DNA from: Desulfosporosinus sp. Sb-LF
GTDB lineage: Bacteria > Bacillota > Desulfitobacteriia > Desulfitobacteriales > Desulfitobacteriaceae
Assembly: GCF_004766055.1 (NCBI RefSeq)
Contig: NZ_SPQR01000012.1
Location: 1 to 64,000, forward strand
DNA length: 64,000 nucleotides
Direction of reading: 5' to 3'
Positions 55,683-64,000 of the stretch are shown here, in pieces. A program made the translations under genes and the position numbers. The notes below the pieces were generated by a model, which made no database searches, was not told the origin of the DNA, and worked only from the letters and a program-made list of their open reading frames with translations. The first letter of the stretch is position 1. The number at the start of each line of letters is the position of its first letter.

Positions 55683-57113
55683 TTGTTGGTTGTGAGTTTT
55701 CTCTTGATTGGTCTTACGCAACTTGCCTTTTTGGGATCGATCATTTTCCTAGAGAACAGGGATCCCACAAAAACAATAACTTGGCTATTAATTCTAGGAG
55801 TTCTACCGCTTTTGGGTGCGCTACTATATTTGCTGTTTGGTCGCGTTGTTCGGAAACATCAACTTTACCGTCATAAACAAGTTTGGCGGGAGCAAACCGA
55901 GGAAATTATGAAGGATCGACAGCTCAGGCCGAGAGTAGAGGATGTGGATCAGGTAGGAAACCTTTCAATGAACAAGAAACTGGCCCGACTCTTATTTAAT
56001 GATGCCTCTGCGCCTCTGACTCTCAATAATCGTTCTCAAGTGCTCACCAATGGACAAGAGACCTTCCAGGCTCTTCTTGCCGCGTTAGAGGGGGCAAAGG
56101 CTCACATACACCTTGAATTTTTTATTTTTCACGACGATGCGATTGGTAAAGATATTCTTAATCTATTGTTGCGAAAAGCATTCGATGGAGTTGAAGTACG
56201 CATCCTCGTCGATGGGTTGGCGAACCAGTCTCTAAGTAAACGATTTGGAGAGTTGAGGAGAGCAGGAGTTGAGGCGGAAGGATTCTACCCAGTTCGTTTT
56301 CCATTTTTATCAAGCCGATTAAACCTACGTAATCATCGCAAAATTGTTGTGATTGATGGCCAAATAGGCTTTCTGGGAGGACTAAACGTCGGCGATGAAT
56401 ATCTGTCTCGTAGTAAGAAAATAGGGTTTTGGCGAGATACGTTTCTCAAACTAGAAGGAGACGCTGTTCATTTTTTGCAAACGGTCTTTTTGAATGACTG
56501 GAATGGCGTTACTCATCAGGACATTAATAATCCATCATACTATCCTCATCCACAGAACTGCGGAAATCAACTGACTCAAATTGCTGCAACTGGCCCTGAT
56601 TCCGATTGGGGATCTATGTTGCAAATCTATTTTGTAGCCTTGACTAGTGCTGAAAAGACAATTTCTATCGAGACACCCTATTTTATTCCAGACGAAGGAT
56701 CTGTAATGGCCTTGAAAACAGCAGCCCTTAGCGGTTTAGATGTCAGGATTATCCTTCAAGGGATTCCAGATCATAAGATTACCTATTGGGCGTCGCGATC
56801 CTATATTGAAGAATTGTTAGAATCAGGTGTTCGAATCTATCGTTATCAAAAGGGGATACTCCATGCTAAGGTCTTAATCCTTGATGAAAAAGTCGGAGTA
56901 GTGGGGTCCACTAACTTTGATATCCGTAGTTTTAGCTTAAATTTCGAAATCAGTGCCTTTATTTATGATCGTGAGTTTGCCCGACGATTGGAACATGACT
57001 TTCAACAGGATCTCGCCGATAGTGTTGAATTTGTGTTACAAGAGTATAAATTGCGTCCGTTGTCGAACCGTATAAAAGAATCGAGCGCACGCCTATTTTC
57101 TCCACTGCTATAG
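55683..57113 (+). CDS. cls: Cardiolipin synthase
   Basis: Makes cardiolipin from two phosphatidylglycerols at the inner membrane (476 residues). Two N-terminal membrane helices (about 3-22 and 33-51), then two phospholipase-D HKD motifs: HRKIVVIDGQIGFLGG near 222 and HAKVLILDEKVGVVGS near 398. TTG 55,683 sits 13 bases from AGGAGGTG, a little far; an ATT codon at 55,677 with better spacing is also possible. It follows the VWA gene by 21 bases and is in the same operon. Confidence 0.93.
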   Translation: MLVVSFLLIGLTQLAFLGSIIFLENRDPTKTITWLLILGVLPLLGALLYLLFGRVVRKHQLYRHKQVWREQTEEIMKDRQLRPRVEDVDQVGNLSMNKKLARLLFNDASAPLTLNNRSQVLTNGQETFQALLAALEGAKAHIHLEFFIFHDDAIGKDILNLLLRKAFDGVEVRILVDGLANQSLSKRFGELRRAGVEAEGFYPVRFPFLSSRLNLRNHRKIVVIDGQIGFLGGLNVGDEYLSRSKKIGFWRDTFLKLEGDAVHFLQTVFLNDWNGVTHQDINNPSYYPHPQNCGNQLTQIAATGPDSDWGSMLQIYFVALTSAEKTISIETPYFIPDEGSVMALKTAALSGLDVRIILQGIPDHKITYWASRSYIEELLESGVRIYRYQKGILHAKVLILDEKVGVVGSTNFDIRSFSLNFEISAFIYDREFARRLEHDFQQDLADSVEFVLQEYKLRPLSNRIKESSARLFSPLL

Positions 57114-57307
57114 CCATAGTACTATTATTGTTTAGCTATTTTTTGAAGCAATGAAAAAATTGTTAGGCTACAGGAAACTCTTACAAATTAATTTTCAAGG
57201 ACAGATATTTGTTAAAGGCATTATAAAAAAGTAATATATTCAAGGAGGAGATTTCACGTTTCTGGAGAATACTATCATCCAACAAACAGTGAAAGGGGAT
57301 ATATTTG

Positions 57308-57691
57308 ATGACAAATCTTAGAGAACTTTATGTTTGTAGTATTTGCGGGAATGTTGTAGAGGTTGTTAATACAGGGGCAACTGCATTGGTCTGCTGTAAT
57401 AAACCTATGGAGAAAATGGTGGCAGGTAGTAAAGATGCAAGCCATGAGAAACATGTTCCTGTTGTCGAGGCGGTCGACGGGGGCATAAAAGTTAAAGTAG
57501 GTAGTGTTGCACATCCAATGGAGGAAAAACATTTCATCCGATTTATAGAAGTCTTAACGAAGGATCAAGTTCTCAGAGCCGAACTTGTGCCAAATCAAGC
57601 ACCGGAGGCATCATTTTTAGTCAAAGCTGAAGATGTAATAGAGGTTAGGGAATATTGCACAATACACGGACTCTGGCAAGCTATTAAGTAA
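57308..57691 (+). CDS. dfx: Desulfoferrodoxin (superoxide reductase)
   Basis: Reduces superoxide to hydrogen peroxide in the cytoplasm of anaerobes. A 127-residue two-iron enzyme: centre I is the desulforedoxin-like site C10/C13/C29/C30; centre II ligands H49, H69, H75, C117 and H120 are all present. ATG 57,308 follows AAAGGGG at 11 bases; TTG 57,305 is adjacent. Protects oxygen-sensitive enzymes; partner rubredoxin is not in the window. Confidence 0.97.
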   Translation: MTNLRELYVCSICGNVVEVVNTGATALVCCNKPMEKMVAGSKDASHEKHVPVVEAVDGGIKVKVGSVAHPMEEKHFIRFIEVLTKDQVLRAELVPNQAPEASFLVKAEDVIEVREYCTIHGLWQAIK

Positions 57692-57700
57692 ATATTAGGT

Positions 57701-57744
57701 TATATAGAGATAGGCAGGGTTCCATTCCTGCTTATCTCTATATA
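57701..57744 (+). terminator. Hairpin after dfx
   Basis: TATATAGAGATAGGCAGG pairs with CCTGCTTATCTCTATATA; a strong stem of about 18 bp but no T-run follows on the + strand. Confidence 0.6.
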
Positions 57745-57830
57745 ATGTGAAAGTACTGTTTAAAATGACAAAATACGAAGTTATTCTATAGTTTTTTCTG
57801 ATGGTTCAATGAAGGGAGTATAAATTTATT

Positions 57831-58709
57831 ATGGCATTTTCTAAAGAAAATACAATTATTGGCTTTGTAGGTACGGGTGTAATGGGAAAAAGCATGGCGG
57901 GGCATTTATTGAAGGCCGGTTTTCAAGTGCACGTTTTCAATCGTACAAAGGCACGTGCGGAAGAGTTAATCCAAATGGGAGCAGTTTGGTTTGATACGAT
58001 TTCAGAGTTAGCAGCTAAAAGTAATGTGATCATTTCCATGGTAGGCTATCCAAAAGATGTTGAAGAAGTTTACTTTGGGGCAAATGGCGTTATCAATAAT
58101 GCTAAGAGCGGGAGTTATTTAGTAGACATGACAACATCATCGCCGATCTTAGCTGAGAAAATCTATGAAGAAGCTCTCGCTAAAGGGCTGTATGCGTTAG
58201 ATGCGCCTGTTTCAGGTGGGGATGTAGGAGCAAAAGAAGCTCGTTTGGTTATCATGGTGGGCGGGGACGAAAACGTATTTAAATCCATGGGGCCTATCTT
58301 TGAGTTAGTAGGTACGAATGTAGTCTTGCAAGGAAGAGCTGGGGCTGGACAACATACTAAAATGTGTAACCAGATTGCCATCGCCTCGAATATGCTCGGA
58401 GTTTGCGAGGCAATGGCCTATGCCACGAAAGCGGGACTGAATCCGAAAAATGTCTTGAAAAGCATTGAATCAGGAGCGGCAGGAAGTTGGTCATTAAGTA
58501 ATTTGGCTCCACGCTTTTTAGAAAATAATTTTGCCCCAGGTTTTTACGTTAAACATTTTATTAAGGACATGACCATTGCCTTGGATTCGGCTAAAAAGAT
58601 GGGTCTTTTGACCCCAGGTCTAGAATTAGCGAAGACATTATATGATAAGCTTGCAGAACAGGGAGAAAAAAATAGTGGGACGCAAGTTTTGTATAAATTG
58701 TACCTATAA
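57831..58709 (+). CDS. NAD(P)-dependent beta-hydroxyacid dehydrogenase (HIBADH/GarR-like)
   Basis: A 292-residue oxidoreductase acting on a 3-hydroxyacid such as 3-hydroxyisobutyrate or tartronate semialdehyde. The N-terminal GFVGTGVMGKSMAGHLLKAG Rossmann loop, DAPVSGGDVGAKEA and the catalytic lysine in GAGQHTKMCNQ are present. ATG 57,831 lies about 12 bases from AAGGGAG. It stands alone; substrate not decidable. Confidence 0.9.
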   Translation: MAFSKENTIIGFVGTGVMGKSMAGHLLKAGFQVHVFNRTKARAEELIQMGAVWFDTISELAAKSNVIISMVGYPKDVEEVYFGANGVINNAKSGSYLVDMTTSSPILAEKIYEEALAKGLYALDAPVSGGDVGAKEARLVIMVGGDENVFKSMGPIFELVGTNVVLQGRAGAGQHTKMCNQIAIASNMLGVCEAMAYATKAGLNPKNVLKSIESGAAGSWSLSNLAPRFLENNFAPGFYVKHFIKDMTIALDSAKKMGLLTPGLELAKTLYDKLAEQGEKNSGTQVLYKLYL

Positions 58710-58728
58710 ACTGAGTAGTAACGACATA

Positions 58729-58766
58729 AACAGGCAATTGTCGCCATCTGGAAATGTTGCCTGTCA
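58729..58766 (+). terminator. Hairpin after the hydroxyacid dehydrogenase
   Basis: ACAGGCAA pairs perfectly with TTGCCTGT around a 19-base loop; no T-run, so termination is uncertain. Confidence 0.45.
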
Positions 58767-59371
58767 TGCTTTGTATATGGCACAGATTCTGCCCCCCTTA
58801 ATTCGTAATTATTATGGCTAAGGTATCTATTACAAAAGAAATTTCAAAAAAGTCATTGATCCAAAAAACATTTTCGGAAAGTGCGAAACCTATTAAGCAA
58901 TAGCGCTTATAAGGAATATATAGGTAACACAGAGGTCGGGGACAATTATTGTTATTCATCGCTATTCGGAAATGTGAAGGATAAATAAAGTTGAGTGAAT
59001 TTATTCTCAATTTAGACATAAATCCATGGCCATAAAATTAATTCACTATACGATAAATTAATTATGTGCATGTTGACTTATTACGACCTCAGTGCTAGTC
59101 TTAATTTGTGGGAACCAAGTGGTTTAGAACCGTTTGTGCAAATAGTTACGTTTAAAGTCGAATGTTTCAATAGTTTGTAGTTTTAAAATGGAAAACTTTA
59201 CTTGACCATGTGAAAGTAATCATATGCCATTTATAGTGTTACTTTTTTCAATTTAAGTACCAGCATGAAAAACTTAGTTCATTCGAACTAACTTATCATT
59301 TATGTTCTGAAAAATTCAAATTTATAGTAAAATCTTCTGGTTTCTTTAAAAGATCAAGGGAGATTTATCTC
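58767..59371. other. Long AT-rich leader region before qmoA
   Basis: About 600 bases with no supported gene. No T-box, cobalamin or other known riboswitch recognised. A small hairpin CTCGG-TTGATG-CCGAG lies further on at about 59,449. The length is unusual in this window and suggests regulatory content. Confidence 0.4.
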
Positions 59372-59488
59372 ATGAAAGCAAATTCCTCAGACACAATTAG
59401 AGAGGAATGCTATAAGGGTGGGACAAGGCAATCTTTGCTCTGCCTGGCTCGGTTGATGCCGAGGGTTATTGACATAAAAGGGAGGTAG
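59372..59488 (+). CDS. Possible 38-codon leader ORF directly before qmoA
   Basis: A frame starting at ATG 59,372 (AAGGGAG nine bases upstream) runs 38 codons and stops at TAG 59,486-59,488, inside the qmoA ribosome binding region and five bases before the qmoA ATG. The peptide begins MKANSSDTIREECYKGG, has two cysteines and a basic C-terminus. The arrangement permits translational coupling. I know no homologous family. Confidence 0.4.
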   Translation: MKANSSDTIREECYKGGTRQSLLCLARLMPRVIDIKGR

Positions 59489-59492
59489 AAGG

Positions 59493-60740
59493 ATGGCGCT
59501 AAAGAGTATTTTAGTGGTTGGAGGGGGAGTAAGCGGACTTACTGCCGCAGTCGAAGCTTCCGAGGCTGGAAGCGAGGTCTACCTAGTTGAAGAGAAATCT
59601 TATCTAGGTGGCAGAGTAACTCAGTTAAACCAGTATTTTCCTAAGTTGTGTCCGCCGAACTGCGGGTTGGAAATTAATTTTAAAAGAATTAAACAAAACC
59701 CCCGAATTAAGTTCTTTACTTTATCCGAAATTGAAAAGATTGAGGGTGAAGAAGGGGATTTTACGGTTACAGTAAAATCTAATCCTCGTTTCGTAAACCA
59801 AAATTGCACGGCTTGTGGGAAGTGCGCCGAAGTGTGCCCAGCACAGAGGCCAAACGACTTTAATTACGGATTGGACAAGACTGGGGCAATATATAAGGCT
59901 CATGAGTTTGCTTTTCCAATGAAGTACCTGATTGACGATAAGGCTTGTCTGGGTGCGGAGTGCGGAAAATGCGTCGCTGCTTGCGAGTATGGTGCCATCG
60001 AATTAGACATGCCTGCTAAAAGTTTCAACTTGAATGTTGGCTCCATCATTTGGGCGACGGGTTGGAATCCTTATGATGCAACGCGAGTCGACTACTATGG
60101 ATATGGCAAACATCAGAATGTTATTACGAATGTGATTCTGGAAAGATTAGCTTCCTCCAACGGGCCTACTGGCGGGAAGATAGTTCGTCCGTCAGACGGT
60201 AAAGAAGTCGAAAGCATTGCTTTTGTCCAGTGTGCTGGATCTCGAGATGAAAATAATTTACCCTATTGTTCCGGAGTTTGCTGTATGGCATCATTGAAGC
60301 AAGCCACTTATATCAAGTCACAGAACCCAAATGCTAAGGTCTATATGTTTTATATAGATGTCAGGGCGATGGGCAAACATGAGGACTTTTATACAAAGAT
60401 ACAAAATGATATTACAATGATAAAAGGAAAAGTTGGCGAGATTACCGAGGATTCGCTGACAAAAGAACTAATCGTTCAAGTAGAGAACCAATCGACTGGG
60501 GAAATAATGAAGGAAAAGGTTGACATGGTTGTGTTGGCGACTGGGATGGTACCAGCTACCGCTGAGTCAAAAGTACCTGTTGCAATAACTTATGATGAGG
60601 ATGGCTTTATTGCTTCCGATTCACAGCAACCTGGGATATATGGCACTGGATGTGTTAAGAAGCCATTGGATGTTGCCTCGTCGGTTAAAGATGCTACTGC
60701 TGCAGCGCTCAAGGCCATTCAATCTACGGTGAGGAGGTAG
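59493..60740 (+). CDS. qmoA: QmoA, HdrA-like flavoprotein of the quinone-interacting complex
   Basis: A 415-residue soluble flavoprotein in the complex believed to connect menaquinone with APS reductase. FAD loop ILVVGGGVSGLTAAVEA at residues 6-22, the HdrA-type LPPNC-like KLCPPNCGLEINFKR segment, a ferredoxin-like Cys cluster (CTACGKCAEVCP near 107) and a second CLGAECGKCVAAC near 152. ATG 59,493 follows AAGGGAGG. Starts an operon with qmoB (five-base gap) and the HdrD-like gene. Confidence 0.93.
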   Translation: MALKSILVVGGGVSGLTAAVEASEAGSEVYLVEEKSYLGGRVTQLNQYFPKLCPPNCGLEINFKRIKQNPRIKFFTLSEIEKIEGEEGDFTVTVKSNPRFVNQNCTACGKCAEVCPAQRPNDFNYGLDKTGAIYKAHEFAFPMKYLIDDKACLGAECGKCVAACEYGAIELDMPAKSFNLNVGSIIWATGWNPYDATRVDYYGYGKHQNVITNVILERLASSNGPTGGKIVRPSDGKEVESIAFVQCAGSRDENNLPYCSGVCCMASLKQATYIKSQNPNAKVYMFYIDVRAMGKHEDFYTKIQNDITMIKGKVGEITEDSLTKELIVQVENQSTGEIMKEKVDMVVLATGMVPATAESKVPVAITYDEDGFIASDSQQPGIYGTGCVKKPLDVASSVKDATAAALKAIQSTVRR

Positions 60741-60745
60741 CTTCG

Positions 60746-62965
60746 ATGGATAAAAAAACAGGAGTTTATATTTGCTCCGGCTGTGGAATAGGAGAATCTC
60801 TGGATATAGGGGCTCTGTCTAAAGTCGCCACCAAGGAGGGCAAGGTTCCAGTCTGCAAGTCGCACTCCTTTCTATGCGGATCGGAAGGCACTGCGTTGAT
60901 TAAAAGCGATATTGAGAATGAAGGCGTTAATGCTGTAATTATAGCCGCATGCTCACCGCGTGTTAATTATGATGTATTTGAGTTTGGCCCCTCGGTATTG
61001 ATGGAGAGAACGAATTTACGGGAGCAGATCACCTGGTGTCATCCAGCGAATGATGAGGATACACAGATGATGGCAGAGGATAGCCTGCGGATGAGTCTTG
61101 CCAGAACTAAACATATCGAACTACCTGTGCCTTTCCAAGGGGAAAATATGGTAAGTACCATACTGGTTGTTGGCGGAGGTTTGGCTGGTATGACGGCCGC
61201 TCTCGAGGCAGCAAAAGCAGGATACAAAGCTGTGTTAGTGGAGAAGAATTCAGTTCTAGGTGGCTGGATGAATGGATTATTTAAACAAGCTCCTCAAAAA
61301 TCGCCGTATTCTGAACCTCAAGAAGTCGATATCGCTGACAGGGTGAAGGCGATTGAAGCTCACTCAGATGTTACAGTTTACACTGGTGCAGAGATACAAG
61401 AGATTGCAGGCGCACCAGGCATGTTTGATGTTACTATCAACCAGAACGGCAACACTTTAACTGAAAGAGTAGGTTCGGTTATTCTTGCTACTGGTGCAGT
61501 TCCTTATGATGCATCAAAGCTGGGCCACCTTGGCTATGGGAAATTCGAGAATGTGATTACAGGACAACAATTAGAAGAGTTGGCCTCCAAAGGAAAAATC
61601 GTCCGGCCTTCTGATGGCAAAGAAGTCCAGAGTATTGCTTTTATCCAGTGTGCTGGATCTCGGGATCCAAATCACCTGCCTTATTGTTCAGCGTCATGTT
61701 GTATCGAGTCTTTGAAACAGGCGACATACTTGAAAGAACAAAACTCTGAAGCTGCAGTATTTATTTTCAACAAAGACATTCGAACACCTGGCCAGTATGA
61801 GCGTTTATACAAACAAGTGCAGAAAGATGGAGCTGTCTTCGTCAGAGGTGATATTAATGGTATTAATGAAGATGACGAAAAGAACTTAATCATTGAAGCT
61901 GCAGACGTATTAACAGGAGCATCAATCAGCACAGAGGGTGTTGACTTGGTTGTTCTGGCAACTGGTATGGTGCCGACAACAGCCTTTGGAGAAAATATAG
62001 TCCCACAAGCGGAACCCGAAGAAGGTAAGGAACCCGAACCGCAGGGAGAGTTTATTCTTAGATCAAATCTATTAAACCTGGCTTACCGTCAAGGCCCAGA
62101 GATGCCAACTCTAAAATATGGTTTTCCAGATTCGCACTTTATTTGTTTCCCTTATGAAACCCGTCGAACGGGTATATATGCTGCAGGTAGCGTAAGGGCA
62201 CCGATGGATGAAATGTCCACTATTGAAGATGCCATTGGAGCAGCCATGAAGGCGATTCAATGTGTTGAATTGAGCACTACAGGATCAGCAGTTCACCCAC
62301 GGGTTGGGGACATGTCCTTCCCAGACTTTGCAATGCAAAGGTGTACTCAATGCAAACGCTGTACCGTTGAATGTCCATTTGGGGCTATTAACGAAGATGA
62401 AAAATTCAATCCTCTACCAAATCCTACACGCTGTCGCAGGTGCGGGATCTGTATGGGAGCTTGTCCTGAACGGATAATTTCCTTTAAGAACTACTCTGTA
62501 CCTATGGTCGGTAATATGATTAAGGCCATAGAAGTACCTGAGGAAGATGAGGAAAAACCAAGAATTCTAATCTTCGCTTGTGAAAATGACGCTTATCCTG
62601 CTTTAGATATGGCAGGTATCAATCGACTCAGTTATAATGCATGGGTCCGTGTTATCCCACTAAGGTGTCTAGGTTCTATGAACTTGGTATGGATTGCTGA
62701 TACATTATCACAAGGAATTGACGGAATTCTTCTACTTGGGTGCCAGCATGGTGATGATTATCAGTGCCACTTCGTAAAGGGTAGTGAATTGGCTGACTAC
62801 AGGCTATCGAAGGTGGCTGAAACCTTGAACAGGTTGTCACTTGAGTCTGACCGTGTTCGAATAGAGCAGGTTTCTATTACTGATTATGATCGAATACCGG
62901 CTATATTGGACGGCTTTTCCGAAAGGCTGATTGAACTGGGCCCTAACCCCTACAAAGGGTTCTAA
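60746..62965 (+). CDS. qmoB: QmoB, HdrA/MvhD-like iron-sulfur flavoprotein
   Basis: A 739-residue subunit. An N-terminal cysteine-containing region (CSGCGIG near residue 10), FAD loop VVGGGLAGMTAALEA at 141-155, a two-cluster ferredoxin domain (CTQCKRCTVECP near 532, CRRCGICMGACP near 565) and, from about residue 610, an MvhD-type domain (ILIFACENDAYPALDMAG, LLLGCQHGDDYQCHF). This fusion is diagnostic of QmoB. ATG 60,746 follows AGGAGG. In the complex it is thought to face APS reductase. Confidence 0.95.
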   Translation: MDKKTGVYICSGCGIGESLDIGALSKVATKEGKVPVCKSHSFLCGSEGTALIKSDIENEGVNAVIIAACSPRVNYDVFEFGPSVLMERTNLREQITWCHPANDEDTQMMAEDSLRMSLARTKHIELPVPFQGENMVSTILVVGGGLAGMTAALEAAKAGYKAVLVEKNSVLGGWMNGLFKQAPQKSPYSEPQEVDIADRVKAIEAHSDVTVYTGAEIQEIAGAPGMFDVTINQNGNTLTERVGSVILATGAVPYDASKLGHLGYGKFENVITGQQLEELASKGKIVRPSDGKEVQSIAFIQCAGSRDPNHLPYCSASCCIESLKQATYLKEQNSEAAVFIFNKDIRTPGQYERLYKQVQKDGAVFVRGDINGINEDDEKNLIIEAADVLTGASISTEGVDLVVLATGMVPTTAFGENIVPQAEPEEGKEPEPQGEFILRSNLLNLAYRQGPEMPTLKYGFPDSHFICFPYETRRTGIYAAGSVRAPMDEMSTIEDAIGAAMKAIQCVELSTTGSAVHPRVGDMSFPDFAMQRCTQCKRCTVECPFGAINEDEKFNPLPNPTRCRRCGICMGACPERIISFKNYSVPMVGNMIKAIEVPEEDEEKPRILIFACENDAYPALDMAGINRLSYNAWVRVIPLRCLGSMNLVWIADTLSQGIDGILLLGCQHGDDYQCHFVKGSELADYRLSKVAETLNRLSLESDRVRIEQVSITDYDRIPAILDGFSERLIELGPNPYKGF

Positions 62966-62992
62966 GTCCTTGAATAGCAAAGGAGCATTAGT

Positions 62993-64000
62993 ATGGATGA
63001 AATATTAAACGTATCTCTGGAAATGAGAGATTATATTGTTTCTTCAGGGGCGGAGACTCTTAGCACGTGTATGCAATGCGGCCTCTGTACCAATCTTTGT
63101 CCTTGGCGTCTGGTTCATGGTGAGGTTAGCGAGTCATTTAATATTCGTAAAATGCAACGTCAGTGCCAGCTTGGTTTAGAAGGTTTCGAGGGGGAAGAAG
63201 TTCTTTTTGCTTGCGTTACATGTGGTATGTGTCAGGTTAACTGTCCTAGAAAAGTAGAAATCATTGATAACGTACGTGCCATGCGTAATACTACGGTTGG
63301 AGCAGGCTTTTTACCAGGACATTTGCGCCCCATTGCTGGTAGCGTTCACGCTAATGGCAATCCTTGGTCTGGTGCGAAGGAGAAGCGTGCCGAATGGCAA
63401 GCAGGTCTGAACATACCTGCTTTCTCTGATGATACTGAGTACCTCCTTTATGTTTGCTGTACCTCTTGTTACGATACACGCAGTCAAAAAATAGCCAAAA
63501 GCATAGTAAATCTTCTGCAGAAAGCAGGAGTAAGCTTTGGAGTTTTGACCGCAGAAGAGAACTGTTGCGGCGAAACAATGCGCAAACTTGGTGATGAGGA
63601 ATTATTCCAAAAACTCGCTGAATCAAACATCAAGTTGTTTAACGGAAAAGGCGTAAAGAAGATTATTACGACTTCTCCTCATTGCCTGTATGCCTTTAAA
63701 AAGGATTATCCAGAACTGGGCGGAGAATATGAAGTAATGCATTACTCTGAGCTACTGAGCAGCCTCTTAAAGGAAGGAAAGCTTTCCTTGCCAGGAGAAG
63801 TAGCAAAAAAAATCACCTTTCATGATCCATGCTATCTAGGTCGTCATAATGATGTCTATGATTCCCCAAGAGAACTCATCAAGGCTATACCGGGTGTTGA
63901 ACTGGTAGAACTTGATCGAACAAAAAATAAGAGCTTATGCTGCGCTGGTGGTGGCGGCCGGGTTTGGGCAGAAGTTCCAATGGGGGAGCGTTTTGGCGAA
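62993..64000 (+). CDS. HdrD-like subunit in place of qmoC (cut by window end)
   Basis: An open frame of 336 codons running off the window. Two 4Fe-4S motifs at C26/C29/C32/C36 and C74/C77/C80/C84, then a CCG domain (VCCTSCYDTR, ENCCGE, SPHC) and the start of a second (DPCYLGRHNDV, CCAGGGGR). This is HdrC fused to HdrB, as in HdrD, without the membrane cytochrome b of Gram-negative QmoC in the visible part. ATG 62,993 follows AAAGGAG. In Gram-positive sulfate reducers qmoC is known to be replaced by hdr genes; a membrane anchor, if any, lies beyond the edge. Confidence 0.9.
   Translation, partial: MDEILNVSLEMRDYIVSSGAETLSTCMQCGLCTNLCPWRLVHGEVSESFNIRKMQRQCQLGLEGFEGEEVLFACVTCGMCQVNCPRKVEIIDNVRAMRNTTVGAGFLPGHLRPIAGSVHANGNPWSGAKEKRAEWQAGLNIPAFSDDTEYLLYVCCTSCYDTRSQKIAKSIVNLLQKAGVSFGVLTAEENCCGETMRKLGDEELFQKLAESNIKLFNGKGVKKIITTSPHCLYAFKKDYPELGGEYEVMHYSELLSSLLKEGKLSLPGEVAKKITFHDPCYLGRHNDVYDSPRELIKAIPGVELVELDRTKNKSLCCAGGGGRVWAEVPMGERFGE

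Noticed and set aside
53384-57113. MoxR-VWA genes as a CO dehydrogenase or methanol dehydrogenase maturation system
   Set aside because: No such enzyme gene lies near; only the general chaperone pairing is supported.

Overview
The window looks like chromosome from a Gram-positive, low-GC sulfate-reducing member of the Clostridia, most likely a Desulfosporosinus-type Peptococcaceae/Desulfitobacteriaceae bacterium. Grounds: a complete dsrMKJOP-dsrC set, qmoAB followed by an HdrD-like gene instead of a classical qmoC, strong AGGAGG-type ribosome binding sites, frequent TTG and GTG starts, a type III glutamine synthetase, desulfoferrodoxin and many ferredoxin-linked enzymes. The species cannot be fixed from this sequence alone. 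No tRNA, CRISPR array, prophage or intact insertion sequence was found.

Layout. 1-1,340: the end of an rRNA operon (5S tail plus terminator), then pcm, behind which lies a second short copy of the 5S tail. 1,540-3,700: polyferredoxin and aldehyde ferredoxin oxidoreductase. 3,900-5,090: secreted NlpC/P60 peptidase. 5,600-10,050: butyrate kinase, phosphate butyryltransferase and indolepyruvate ferredoxin oxidoreductase (2-oxoacid to acyl-CoA to acyl phosphate to ATP). 10,050-10,880: a non-coding convergent zone with a 28-bp-arm hairpin and the remnant of an Arc-like gene. 10,880-14,000: leftward aminotransferase and hydroxyacid dehydrogenase, divergent from a GntR regulator flanked by matching operator palindromes. 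14,160-22,980: split ChrA transporter, SDR, NapH-like Fe-S membrane protein, an unrecognised repeat-containing membrane protein, MetF with a Cys-rich extension, and small conserved proteins. 23,100-28,530: nitrogen/glutamate block (GlnN leftward; glutamate synthase-like protein and a glutamate/dicarboxylate symporter rightward). 28,650-32,820: CvfB, YqxD, an unknown protein and HtpG.

33,412-39,451 is the sulfite-reduction electron-transfer locus: an RsbRD-N sensor-like gene, dsrMKJOP (quinone-linked membrane complex) and dsrC (the sulfur-carrying protein the complex is thought to act on). 39,800-47,000 holds lipoate ligase, nitroreductase, an HD phosphohydrolase, class II aldolase, SAH hydrolase and a chemotaxis receptor. 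47,190-53,260 is a nucleic-acid block (UvrD/Rep-like helicase, topoisomerase III, DEAD-box helicase). 53,390-57,110 is a MoxR ATPase-VWA-cardiolipin synthase operon. 57,300-58,710 holds desulfoferrodoxin and a beta-hydroxyacid dehydrogenase. From 59,370 to the right edge runs qmoA-qmoB-hdrD-like (cut by the window), the module expected to link quinone to APS reductase; aprBA is not next to it here, and a 38-codon open frame ends five bases before qmoA.

Most genes are ordinary core genes. The points most worth a second look are regulatory or architectural: the short frame and long leader before qmoA, the hairpin between dsrP and dsrC, the clustered AATAAGAA motifs before the dsr operon, a three-copy terminator repeat, the 28-bp hairpin at 10,505, structured leaders before the glutamate synthase and ahcY, and the roughly 83-residue internal periodicity in the unknown membrane protein at 17,804.
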